Positions 1 through 5,775 of a stretch of 10,733 nucleotides of DNA are shown piece by piece. This DNA comes from Cyanobacteria bacterium UBA8803 (GTDB lineage: Bacteria > Cyanobacteriota > Cyanobacteriia > Cyanobacteriales > Coleofasciculaceae). Position 1 is the stretch's first letter. Every line of letters begins with the position of its first letter. The stretch is from contig DNXU01000116.1 of the NCBI GenBank assembly GCA_003505715.1, positions 2,154 through 12,886 of the forward strand, read 5' to 3'. The position numbers were made by a program, and so were the translations under genes. A model generated the notes under the pieces. It was not told the origin of the DNA and ran no database searches. It worked only from the letters and a program-made list of their open reading frames with translations.

Positions 1-134
1 AATATTAGTCGCTAAACCCGCCTCTACAAACTCGCCCTTGATGGGAGAGGGGGTAACGGTGGTGAAGGTAGAAGATCGATGCTACCGGACACAATATGAA
101 GAGGCTCTATGGTTAAATAACATGCTCTGGAAAA

Positions 135-148
135 TGAACCATGAACCA
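135..148. repeat. Two-copy heptamer repeat downstream of cysH
   Basis: TGAACCA occurs twice in tandem directly next to the cysH stop codon. It is the smallest of several heptamer arrays in the window and resembles the short tandemly repeated repetitive (STRR) sequences of cyanobacteria. With only two copies it could be chance. I see no gene in bases 1-148. Confidence 0.4.
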
Positions 149-907
149 TTAAAGCGCACTGGAATTCAGACTCTCTGCTTCACCAAGGGTTTGCGGCAGG
201 TGAAGACCACACTCTTGTTTAATCCCATTAAAGCGGGTGTCACGCTCGTGCTTGTCAGCAGCAGTGACAGGCCGGCTGGAATGCCAGTCGCCAACTGTGG
301 CGTAGCCTAGTTCGCGCAGGGGATGATAAGGTAGATCGTAAGTTGTAATGTATTCCTCTACCTGTTGCGTAGTCCAGTATAGAATTGGTAGTACTTTGTA
401 AATACCTGACTGTTGATCGACTAAGCGTAGGGTCTTGCGGTGGTCGGTCTGCTCAGCGCGAAGTCCTGCTAGCCATGCCGTTGCGTTCAGTTCCCGCAAG
501 GCACGCTGCATAGGTTCTACTTTCCGCATCTGGTTATAGCGGTTGAGCGCTTCCACGTCATTCTGTGTCCAGAGCCTACCATACAGGGCTTCCATTCGCG
601 CCGGACTGATCGGAGACTGGTAAACTTTCAGGTTGAGCTGTAACCGCTCGGTCAACTCTTCAGCGAATCGGTAGGTTTTGGGAGGCAGGTAACCAGTATC
701 AATCCAAATCACGGGGATGTTAGGCACTACCCTAGTAACCAAGTGGAGCATGAGTGCTGACTGAATACCGAAGCTGGTACTCATCACTAGGCCATCCCCA
801 AACGTGTCAGCTGCCCACTTCACGATCGCAGTCGCATCAGCATCAGCTAATTGTCGGTTTACCACTCCAAAATTCAGCTCAGACTTCTCTAATGTCGCAC
901 TTGCCAC
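149..907 (-). CDS. cysH: Phosphoadenosine phosphosulfate (PAPS) reductase
   Basis: CysH reduces PAPS to sulfite and PAP using thioredoxin, in cytoplasmic assimilatory sulfate reduction. Numbered from the longest frame (TTG at 916, 255 codons), the protein shows the modified PP-loop STSFGIQSA (residues 46-54), [10 protein letters not shown] (72-81), the substrate-binding [11 protein letters not shown] (151-161), and the C-terminal ECGLH with catalytic Cys236. Cys236 is the only cysteine in the protein. The cysteine pairs that bind the 4Fe-4S cluster in APS reductases are therefore absent, so I call it a PAPS rather than an APS reductase. I prefer the GTG at 907 (codon 4): AGGAG at 917-921 lies 9 bases upstream of it but directly abuts the TTG. 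That start gives 252 residues. It is the last gene of a minus-strand cluster, 12 bases after the stop of the 72-codon ORF. Confidence 0.93.
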   Translation of the reverse strand: MASATLEKSELNFGVVNRQLADADATAIVKWAADTFGDGLVMSTSFGIQSALMLHLVTRVVPNIPVIWIDTGYLPPKTYRFAEELTERLQLNLKVYQSPISPARMEALYGRLWTQNDVEALNRYNQMRKVEPMQRALRELNATAWLAGLRAEQTDHRKTLRLVDQQSGIYKVLPILYWTTQQVEEYITTYDLPYHPLRELGYATVGDWHSSRPVTAADKHERDTRFNGIKQECGLHLPQTLGEAESLNSSAL

Positions 908-916
908 TTGATTCAA

Positions 917-921
917 CTCCT
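917..921 (-). promoter_or_regulatory. Ribosome binding site that decides the cysH start
   Basis: AGGAG on the minus strand is 9 bases before GTG 907 but immediately adjacent to the TTG at 916, so the GTG is the better start. A second GAGGA slightly further upstream could still serve the TTG, so the choice is not absolute. The site overlaps the stop codon region of the upstream ORF, which fits translational coupling. Confidence 0.5.
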
Positions 922-1138
922 AATCCTCTACCAGTCTCTCATCCCAGTTATGAGCGTTACGCAAATAAACTACAGTAACTTGGTCGATATAGTGTATTTT
1001 AAAGCCAAATAGGACTTTATCACGGTCAATTTTGAAAAGCAAGCAGGTGAAACGCTTTGAAACACCTCCCAAAACTAATTGAAGAGGTTCGGAAGCCATA
1101 AATCTATCACCCTGTAGAATTAAATATTTTTTAAACAT
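920..1138 (-). CDS. Unrecognised 72-residue protein between rtcA and cysH
   Basis: I do not recognise this protein. Its ATG lies one base after the rtcA stop codon, in the context AGGGTGAGATG, so the end of rtcA also supplies a Shine-Dalgarno-like AGGGTGAG. Its stop is 12 bases before the preferred cysH start. Such tight packing on both sides supports a real, translationally coupled gene. A second ATG at 1099 (residue 14, MASEPLQL) also has an AGGGTGA upstream and would give a 59-residue protein. The sequence is a mix of basic and hydrophobic residues with alternating beta-like stretches (FTCLLFKID, KVLFGFKIHYIDQVTVVYL) and no clear signal peptide or membrane helix. The RNA-related and sulfur-related neighbours do not define a function. 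Confidence 0.55.
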   Translation of the reverse strand: MFKKYLILQGDRFMASEPLQLVLGGVSKRFTCLLFKIDRDKVLFGFKIHYIDQVTVVYLRNAHNWDERLVED

Positions 1139-1139
1139 C

Positions 1140-2183
1140 TCACCCTACTGGGCTAATCGCTACTAGCTTTTCAGCTTCATCTATAGTTATCCTTGCCAGC
1201 CCGAACTTCTCAATCACCCAAGCATTCGTTGTCAAGTGAGTGCTAATCTGGGCCACTCGGTACTGACTCGCCTCAGAAGCTAACGCTGTTGGCAATAGTA
1301 GTTGATCGGCCAAGTGAACATCTACAGGTGCGCCTGTTTGGTGAAAATCCAATAGCTCCTGACAAGCTATCTGAGCGACTTGTTCGGCTGGCAAGCCAAG
1401 GCGTCCCAGAGCGCTAAAGCCAGCACGGCTGTGTTCGTAGTCTGCCGTGAGGAAAATACCCGCTCCTGGCCCAATACCTCGCTCCCGTAGGGGTTGCACC
1501 TGGGCTTTCAGGTTAGCCTGGTGCAATAAGTTCTCAGCACGCAGAGCCATACGTTGGGGAATGTGGGAGGGAAGTTCTGTTACCACTGCCAATCCACGCA
1601 CCTGCTGCAAGGTGCCTCGTTCTAGTAAAGTTAGCCCACTCAAAGAACTACCACCAGAAATACCCAATTCAACTTCTCCCCCACCTCGCGGATACCATCC
1701 CCAAGCGTTTAATTTTGCTTGAGCCTTTACCCCCAATTGGGTCAGGATAGGTAAGTAGACTTGTTCGACGCAGGTAAAGGGAGGGCTATGAGCGATGTGA
1801 GTTCCCCCTCGCAGGGTTACTTGGGAATCTCCTTTTGCCAGTGCTAGAGGGAGGAGGATGGTTTGCAAAATAAGGTTAACCGTGCCAGCTGAACCACCTT
1901 GCCGTGCTTCTGTGACATCAAAGGTATAGTTTCCTGCTTGGGCAGAACTACCGGGAGTAAACTCCAGAGTGGTTGACTCCAGTGCATCCCCCCACACCTT
2001 AGCTTGGCAAATTGTCGCCGCTGCCCGAACGGAGGTAAGATGTTGCGCTGCGAGTCCGGGTTTGCTGCGTTTAGCACGAATATGCTTAATTCGGATCGCC
2101 TGACCCGTAATTGCCGCAAGGCTCAGGGATGTGCGCAGTACCTGCCCACCCCCTTCTCCGTAGGAACCATCAATTTCAATCAT
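1140..2183 (-). CDS. rtcA: RNA 3'-terminal phosphate cyclase
   Basis: RtcA converts RNA 3'-phosphate ends to 2',3'-cyclic phosphates with ATP, through a covalent enzyme-AMP intermediate on histidine. The 347-residue length is close to the E. coli enzyme. Visible family motifs are the N-terminal DGSYGEGGGQVLRTSLSL (residues 5-22), RGGTHIAHSPP (125-135), YPRGGGEVEL (164-173), HLADQLLLPTALA (290-302) and THLTTN (315-320). His316 in the last motif is, from family knowledge, the likely counterpart of the E. coli nucleophile. The ATG at 2183 has no clear Shine-Dalgarno sequence, which is common in cyanobacteria. It is the first gene of a minus-strand cluster with the 72-codon ORF and cysH. The usual bacterial partner, RNA ligase RtcB, is not in the window, so the role here is unclear. 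Confidence 0.95.
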   Translation of the reverse strand: MIEIDGSYGEGGGQVLRTSLSLAAITGQAIRIKHIRAKRSKPGLAAQHLTSVRAAATICQAKVWGDALESTTLEFTPGSSAQAGNYTFDVTEARQGGSAGTVNLILQTILLPLALAKGDSQVTLRGGTHIAHSPPFTCVEQVYLPILTQLGVKAQAKLNAWGWYPRGGGEVELGISGGSSLSGLTLLERGTLQQVRGLAVVTELPSHIPQRMALRAENLLHQANLKAQVQPLRERGIGPGAGIFLTADYEHSRAGFSALGRLGLPAEQVAQIACQELLDFHQTGAPVDVHLADQLLLPTALASEASQYRVAQISTHLTTNAWVIEKFGLARITIDEAEKLVAISPVG

Positions 2184-2218
2184 GGGGTTTTTGGTGAATG
2201 AATGTCAGTATTGACCAT

Positions 2219-2246
2219 TCAAAAGTCAAACGTCAAACTTCAAAAA
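2219..2246. repeat. Heptamer tandem repeat (STRR-like), four units
   Basis: Four consecutive heptamers of form TCAAANN occur: TCAAAAG, TCAAACG, TCAAACT, TCAAAAA. The 7-base period and intergenic position match the STRR class of cyanobacterial repeats. It lies between divergent genes, 36 bases upstream of the rtcA start. Confidence 0.65.
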
Positions 2247-2412
2247 GTATCCCCCGGATGAGTTTAGCCCATTATTTTGGGGTGGTCAGTTACGTACCAC
2301 CTTTCTGCCCTTGGAGCCTCCTGCCTTCCTTCCCTTGTACCATCTGCCTTCACAGCACTAGATATTGTTTGGCGACAAGGAAGTGATTTATGAAATCATC
2401 CTTTCGGAGCAA

Positions 2413-2440
2413 TTAAGAACGCAAAATTTAGTGAGATAAT
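2413..2440 (+). promoter_or_regulatory. Candidate sigma-70-type promoter for the pentapeptide gene
   Basis: TTAAGA (2413-2418, 4 of 6 to consensus) and GATAAT (2435-2440, 5 of 6) are separated by 16 bases and lie about 50 bases before the start codon. This is sequence matching only, and such matches are common in AT-rich DNA. Confidence 0.35.
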
Positions 2441-2489
2441 GGAGGAGTGAGGAACAGAACGGAACCTATCGTACTTACAAAGGGGGAAA

Positions 2490-2951
2490 ATGATGAAACT
2501 TCACATTTTATCGATCCTAGCTGTCCTAACTCCCCTATTTTTCACTGGCCCAGTGAAAGCAGAGAATCCGCTCCACGTACAACAGCTGTTGTCAACTCAG
2601 GAATGTTTTGGGTGCGACCTAGCCGGAGCAGACCTAAGAGGGGCACATTTGATTGGAGCTGACTTGAGAGACGCCGATCTCCAAGGAGCCGACCTGACAG
2701 AGGCCAACTTGGAAGGTGCCGATCTCACGGGTGCCAACCTTATGGGTGCTAACTTAACATCAGCTTTTGTCACCAACGCCAATTTTAAGCAAGCCAATCT
2801 CGACAGGGTTAATTTTACCAGCGCTAAGATTTATAACGCTAATGTCTATCAGGCATCTATGGAAGAGCTGAATATTACAGATGCCGAAATCTTTAACACA
2901 GCCATAGGCATTGGTGGAGAAGAGGGGGAGCTAATTCCTGATTGGGACTAG
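2490..2951 (+). CDS. Secreted pentapeptide-repeat protein
   Basis: The 153-residue protein begins with a signal peptide: a basic start, a hydrophobic core to about residue 19, and a likely cleavage after VKA24. Next is LLSTQECFGCDL with a CxxC pair (Cys39, Cys42), typical of cyanobacterial pentapeptide proteins. From about residue 44 to 125 there is an almost continuous run of A(D/N)LxG-type pentapeptides, which fold as a right-handed quadrilateral beta helix. The last repeats degenerate and the tail is acidic (GGEEGELIPDWD). It probably acts in the periplasm or thylakoid lumen; the biochemical role of these proteins is mostly unknown. Start codons are ATGATG: AGGGGG at 2481-2486 is better spaced for the second ATG (2493) than the first. 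It stands alone and ends before two tandem hairpins. Confidence 0.9.
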   Translation: MMKLHILSILAVLTPLFFTGPVKAENPLHVQQLLSTQECFGCDLAGADLRGAHLIGADLRDADLQGADLTEANLEGADLTGANLMGANLTSAFVTNANFKQANLDRVNFTSAKIYNANVYQASMEELNITDAEIFNTAIGIGGEEGELIPDWD

Positions 2952-2994
2952 ATCTGGCATCGGCAATTTGCATAAGGATTAAAAGCTAAAATAA

Positions 2995-3010
2995 TTCTCC
3001 CTCTGGAGAA
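2995..3010 (+). terminator. Small hairpin downstream of the pentapeptide gene
   Basis: TTCTCC and GGAGAA form a perfect 6-bp stem with a CTCT loop, 44 bases after the stop codon. No T-run follows, so alone it is a weak terminator. It directly precedes the stronger palindrome at 3015. Confidence 0.35.
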
Positions 3011-3014
3011 CAAA

Positions 3015-3051
3015 AAGGTGAAAGTCTTAAGACTTTCACCTTCTATTTTTT
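3015..3051 (+). terminator. Rho-independent terminator-like perfect palindrome
   Basis: Bases 3015-3042 form a perfect 28-base palindrome centred on CTTAAG (arm AAGGTGAAAGTCTT), followed by a T-rich tract ending in six T (3046-3051). The long stem and T tail suit termination of the pentapeptide transcript. Because the palindrome is perfect with no spacer, a role as a protein-binding site is also possible. Confidence 0.7.
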
Positions 3052-3084
3052 GCCTGGAAGAGGCGGTTGCTCTTAATTCGATTT

Positions 3085-3228
3085 GTGGTGAAGTCGAAAG
3101 AGGTAATCAAGCTTCATCAAGCTTTTGGGCGGCTTGTTACCCCGTTAGCACATGTTGGCATTCAGGAATTTACTATTCATCGTTGTAGTGTAATGCTTGT
3201 GAATAACTCAGCTGGAAGAGGTGATTGA
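3085..3228 (+). CDS. Possible small ORF coupled to the DUF29 gene
   Basis: A frame of 47 codons from GTG 3085 (GTG 3088 is an alternative) ends with TGA at 3226-3228. That stop overlaps the ATG of the DUF29 gene as TGATG. The frame includes GIQEFTIHRCSVMLVNN, which looks protein-like, but I do not recognise a family and there is no good ribosome binding site at the GTG. The frame stays open upstream to at least 3046, so it could also be the C-terminal remnant of a lost gene. The overlapping stop/start is the main support. Confidence 0.25.
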   Translation: MVKSKEVIKLHQAFGRLVTPLAHVGIQEFTIHRCSVMLVNNSAGRGD

Positions 3229-3692
3229 TGGGAAGTAACCATGACATTACGGGTTTTGCGCCCTCAGCTTATGAAGCAGATTTTTATGCTTGGACGCAAC
3301 AACAAGCCAAGTTTCTCCAAGAGGAAAAGTGGAGCTGTTTAGACGTTCCAAATCTGATTGAGGAGATTGAATCGTTGGGCAAGCAGCAACGACAGGAGCT
3401 AAGAAACCGCTTGGGGATTTTACTAGAGCACCTACTTAAGTGGGAATTTCAGCCAAGCCACCGCTCTAAAAGCTGGTTAGCAACGCTCCGGGAACAGCGC
3501 CGTCAAGTTTGGCGGCTTCTTAAAGAAAGCCCAAGCTTGCAACCTTATTTAGAGGAAGCTATAGAAGATGCCTACCAAAGTGCTTTGAACTTAGCTGTCA
3601 GTGAAACTCCCTTAGACTATGAAGACTTTCCTCAAGAATGCCCCTACCCCAAAGAGCAAATACTAAACCCTGAGTTTCCCTCTAAACTCTAG
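3228..3692 (+). CDS. DUF29 family protein
   Basis: This 154-residue protein matches DUF29, a family abundant in cyanobacteria and of unknown function. Recognisable features are the N-terminal YEADFYAWTQQQAKFL, then DVPNLIEEIESLGKQQRQEL, then LLEHLLKWEFQPSHRSKSW and a C-terminal acidic FPQECPYP. It is mostly helical with no signal or membrane segment, so probably cytoplasmic. A TTG three bases upstream (3225) is in frame, but I choose ATG 3228 because GGAAGAGG lies 6 bases upstream of it. DUF29 genes often occur in multiple copies near mobile or toxin-antitoxin loci. Here it sits 18 bases left of a transposon-end-like sequence. Confidence 0.85.
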   Translation: MGSNHDITGFAPSAYEADFYAWTQQQAKFLQEEKWSCLDVPNLIEEIESLGKQQRQELRNRLGILLEHLLKWEFQPSHRSKSWLATLREQRRQVWRLLKESPSLQPYLEEAIEDAYQSALNLAVSETPLDYEDFPQECPYPKEQILNPEFPSKL

Positions 3693-3710
3693 TTCAAGCA
3701 CATTTGGGGG

Positions 3711-3740
3711 TAAGCTGTTCAGCCTTTAAATAGGGTATTA
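3711..3740 (+). repeat. Left terminal repeat of an IS630/Tc1-type element
   Basis: The sequence starts TA-AGCTGTTC and contains TTTAAAT followed by GGGTATTA. It matches the reverse complement of the right end of the miniature element at 5876-5978 at 25 of 30 positions by eye, and the left end of that element at 18 of 21. It lies about 33 bases upstream of an IS630-type transposase N-terminus, where the left end of such an element should be. I find no matching right end for it in the window. Confidence 0.65.
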
Positions 3741-3772
3741 TGGAAGATTGAATTCAGTGAAATAATCGTAGA

Positions 3773-4342
3773 ATGCCAGCCAAGAATCATCTAACTCCAG
3801 AGCAAGCAGAGAAACTTCAAAAAGCCTTAAAGCAGGAAGAGAATGGAGATATTAGAGAAAGAATCCTGATTTTATTGCTGCTCAATGACGGAAAAACGCA
3901 AGCTCAAATCGCTAAATTTTTAGATTGCTCATTAAATAAAGTATCTTATTGGTGTGTTCATGGAGACCCAGATAATCTAGAAAGCCTCAAGGATGCCGAT
4001 AAGTGCGATCGCCATCAGTTAGGAACAGTTGGCGCAATTGTGGAAGTTCTCGGAGATGGAAAAGCGTATATTGTCGAATTATTTGGCGATTGGGTTAAGT
4101 ACAATGAGCAGGGAGATTTTATGCCAGCTAGTCAAGATGAACCTGGCTCATTTATGGAAACAGTTGGAGTAGAAACTGTTTATCCTCATCAATTAATTTT
4201 AACGATTCCTGCTCGTGAAACGATGGGAGTTCGGGAACATTTAGCGGCTGTTCTAGATAATTTATCAGATGATTTAGTTGCCGAAGTCCGCGATTTTGCC
4301 GAATTTTTGCAGCAGAAACAGCAACAAAAGCAAGTAAGTTAA
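3773..4342 (+). CDS. Chimera: IS630-type HTH fused to DUF4926/DUF2281-like regions
   Basis: The 189-residue product has two origins. Residues 1-74 match the start of cyanobacterial IS630-family transposases: MPAKNHLTPEQAEKLQKAL, RERILILLLLNDGKTQAQIA, and KVSYWCVHGDPDNLESLKD, with the helix-turn-helix near 41-61. The transposase catalytic DDE part is absent. From about residue 80 the sequence changes to a DUF4926-like fold (QLGTVGAIVEVLGDGKAYIVELFGD, in pieces between 82 and 106, ending ETVYPHQLILTI by 144). It then ends with a DUF2281/VapB-like helix (LSDDLVAEVRDFAEFLQQKQ, 164-183). DUF4926 and DUF2281 proteins usually accompany toxin-antitoxin genes. The frame is intact across the joint near 3995, close to a HIP1 site at 4005. 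Its stop is 4 bases before hsdM'. It may be a DNA-binding antitoxin-like regulator or a fortuitous fusion left by IS decay. The start ATG has only a weak ribosome binding site. Confidence 0.7.
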   Translation: MPAKNHLTPEQAEKLQKALKQEENGDIRERILILLLLNDGKTQAQIAKFLDCSLNKVSYWCVHGDPDNLESLKDADKCDRHQLGTVGAIVEVLGDGKAYIVELFGDWVKYNEQGDFMPASQDEPGSFMETVGVETVYPHQLILTIPARETMGVREHLAAVLDNLSDDLVAEVRDFAEFLQQKQQQKQVS

Positions 4343-4346
4343 CAAA

Positions 4347-5128
4347 ATGCTCACTGACCCTGAACTGCGCTCAAAAGTAGACCAAATTTGGGATAGATTA
4401 TGGTCGTCGGGACTCTCCAACCCGATGGACTCCATCGAACAATTCTCCTACCTGCTGTTCCTCAAACGCCTTGATGATGCAGAGAACCAGCGGGAGAAAC
4501 AGGCGAAACGCCGCAATAAACCCTTTGAACCGTCTAGAACAGCACAGCGAACCGGATGAGCAGGGGAAACCGCAGTTAATTGGGGATTTACTCAGTGACG
4601 AGGAACGGGAGTTTTTACAAACTGAGGCGTTTACTGCCTATGACAATGATGCCGGAATGACGATGTTGCGGATTGGTTCGATGAACCTGATGCTGCACGG
4701 AATTAAGCACCCCCGCTTTTTCTACATGGATACGCTGTCTAAGTCGTTCAACGATGAGAAAAACTTGGATGTGGTGCTGATGAATCCCCCGTTTAAGGGG
4801 AAGATGGATGAGTCGGATATTAACCCCACGCTGCCAACCAAGTGCAAGAAGACAGAACTGCTATGCTTTGGAAGGCGATCGGCAACGACTGGCACAACTG
4901 CACGAGCAAATGGCACCCCTGCAAGCGGAAATTAATCAATTGAATCGCCAGTTTTGGGTGACGAAGGCGCAAGTGAAGGCGAATAAATACGACCTTTCAG
5001 CGAGTCGTTACCGTCAGATTGAGCAGGATGAGCCGTTTTATGAGTCGCCACAGGTGACGATGGAAAGGTTACTGAAGCTAGAGCATGTGATGGCGGAGGA
5101 AGTGCGAGAGTTGGAAAAGTTACTATAA
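4347..5128 (+). pseudogene. hsdM: Type I restriction-modification M subunit, twice deleted
   Basis: HsdM is the adenine-N6 methyltransferase of type I systems. Three fragments lie in three frames. Fragment one (4347-~4531) is the N-terminal domain (MLTDPELRSKVDQIWDRLW, SNPMDSIEQFSYLLFLKRLDDAENQREKQ). Fragment two (~4533-~4860) covers IGDLLSDEEREFLQT, GMTMLRIGSMNLMLHGI and the catalytic motif NPPF in VVLMNPPFKG. Fragment three (~4866-5128) is the C-terminal coiled region, EINQLNRQFWVTK, NKYDLSASRYRQ and VMAEEVRELEKLL. Compared with a normal protein of roughly 500 residues or more, about 150 or more residues are missing at each joint, including the S-adenosylmethionine-binding motif I region. 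It cannot be functional. No hsdR is visible in the window. Confidence 0.92.
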
Positions 5129-5185
5129 ATTTAATGGCAATAGGCTAGAACCCGTTAAAAAAACATCGGAATTGGTAAATGAGTC

Positions 5186-5437
5186 ATGACTACGCTAAAT
5201 ATTTCGCTGCCCGAATCAATTCAAGCATTTATTGAACAACAAGTCGTAAAAGGGGGCTATCAAACTGTAAATGACTATATCCTGCATCTAATCCGTCAAG
5301 AACAAGCAAAGATTGCGCGGGTTGAGTCGCTATTGTTGGACGAATTGGATAGTGGCGAACTGATGGAAGTAACGGATGAGTGGTGGGAGAAAAAACGCGC
5401 TCAGTTGGTGCAAGGATTCGAGGATACACAGGAATGA
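5186..5437 (+). CDS. parD: ParD-family antitoxin
   Basis: This 83-residue protein is a type II antitoxin. The N-terminus TTLNISLPESIQAFIEQQV is the beta strand and first helix of a ribbon-helix-helix DNA-binding domain, followed by GGYQTVNDYILHLIRQEQ as the second helix. The acidic C-terminal half (LLDELDSGELMEV, DEWWEKKRAQLVQGF) would bind and neutralise the toxin. Its TGA overlaps the ATG of parE as ATGA, the usual coupling for this operon type. ParD dimers normally bind their own promoter to autoregulate; I did not find a clear operator. It starts 58 bases after the hsdM remnant and lies within the former hsd locus. Confidence 0.88.
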   Translation: MTTLNISLPESIQAFIEQQVVKGGYQTVNDYILHLIRQEQAKIARVESLLLDELDSGELMEVTDEWWEKKRAQLVQGFEDTQE

Positions 5438-5775
5438 CAAAGAGGATTTTCATCACGCCCAGAGCAAGCCAAGATATTGATCATCATTTTGCTTACATTG
5501 CCCAGAATAACCCTGATGCAGCATTGCGATTTTTCGATGCAGTACGCCAAACATTGGCTAGATTAGCCCAAATGTCAGGGATGGGTCACCTTTATCCTGT
5601 GGTTAATCCTCGCTTGGAGGGATTGCGGAAATGGTCGGTTAAGGGATTTGAGAAGTATTTGATTTTTTATTTAACGTTTGATGTTAAGGGAGTTAATAGT
5701 TTAGTAGTGAATACCTCAAAATCTTCCTCCACAGATTGGCGTACCGTAGCAAAGGTCATAACTGCCATGCCCTGA
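5434..5775 (+). CDS. parE: ParE/RelE-superfamily toxin, possibly altered C-terminus
   Basis: This 113-residue protein is the toxin partner of parD; family members act on DNA gyrase or on translation. Family features are MTKRIFITPRASQDID at the start, DAALRFFDAVRQTLARLAQ, MGHLYPVVNPRLEGLRKW and VKGFEKYLIFY (through about residue 83). The expected final strand (a V-R-V-L-H-x-x-R-D type motif) is not obvious. Instead the tail reads GVNSLVVNTSKSSSTDWRTV and onward, and its coding DNA overlaps the start of the hsdS remnant in another frame. The tail may be foreign sequence gained when DNA between parE and hsdS was deleted, so activity is uncertain. The ATG overlaps the parD stop codon. An intact antitoxin with a damaged toxin would be tolerated. 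Confidence 0.8.
   Translation: MTKRIFITPRASQDIDHHFAYIAQNNPDAALRFFDAVRQTLARLAQMSGMGHLYPVVNPRLEGLRKWSVKGFEKYLIFYLTFDVKGVNSLVVNTSKSSSTDWRTVAKVITAMP

Larger units (their letters stand above)
2184..2489. other. Intergenic region between divergent rtcA and the pentapeptide gene
   Basis: This 306-base stretch holds no convincing gene. A 62-codon plus-strand frame at 2198-2386 has a composition that looks non-coding and no ribosome binding site. It contains a four-copy heptamer array (2219-2246), a 6-bp inverted repeat GGTGGT/ACCACC with a 9-base loop (2281-2301), and a candidate promoter for the downstream gene (2413-2440). Confidence 0.6.

Noticed and set aside
38..310. Plus-strand 90-codon frame at the left end
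   Set aside because: More than half runs antisense to cysH, and the protein has no family look or ribosome binding site.
149..907. APS reductase as the cysH function
   Set aside because: The protein has only one cysteine, so the iron-sulfur cluster cysteines of APS reductases are missing.
1447..1722. Plus-strand 91-codon frame inside rtcA
   Set aside because: Antisense shadow of a well-conserved gene.
2219..2246. CRISPR-like short repeats
   Set aside because: Units are 7 bases and contiguous without spacers, so this is a tandem repeat. No CRISPR array or cas gene is present in the window.
2198..2386. 62-codon plus-strand frame upstream of the pentapeptide gene
   Set aside because: Cys/Pro/Ser-rich composition, starts in a heptamer repeat, and has no Shine-Dalgarno sequence.
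2597..2797. Minus-strand frame with repeated SAP(L/I)xxA units
   Set aside because: Its repeats are only the antisense reading of the pentapeptide repeats.
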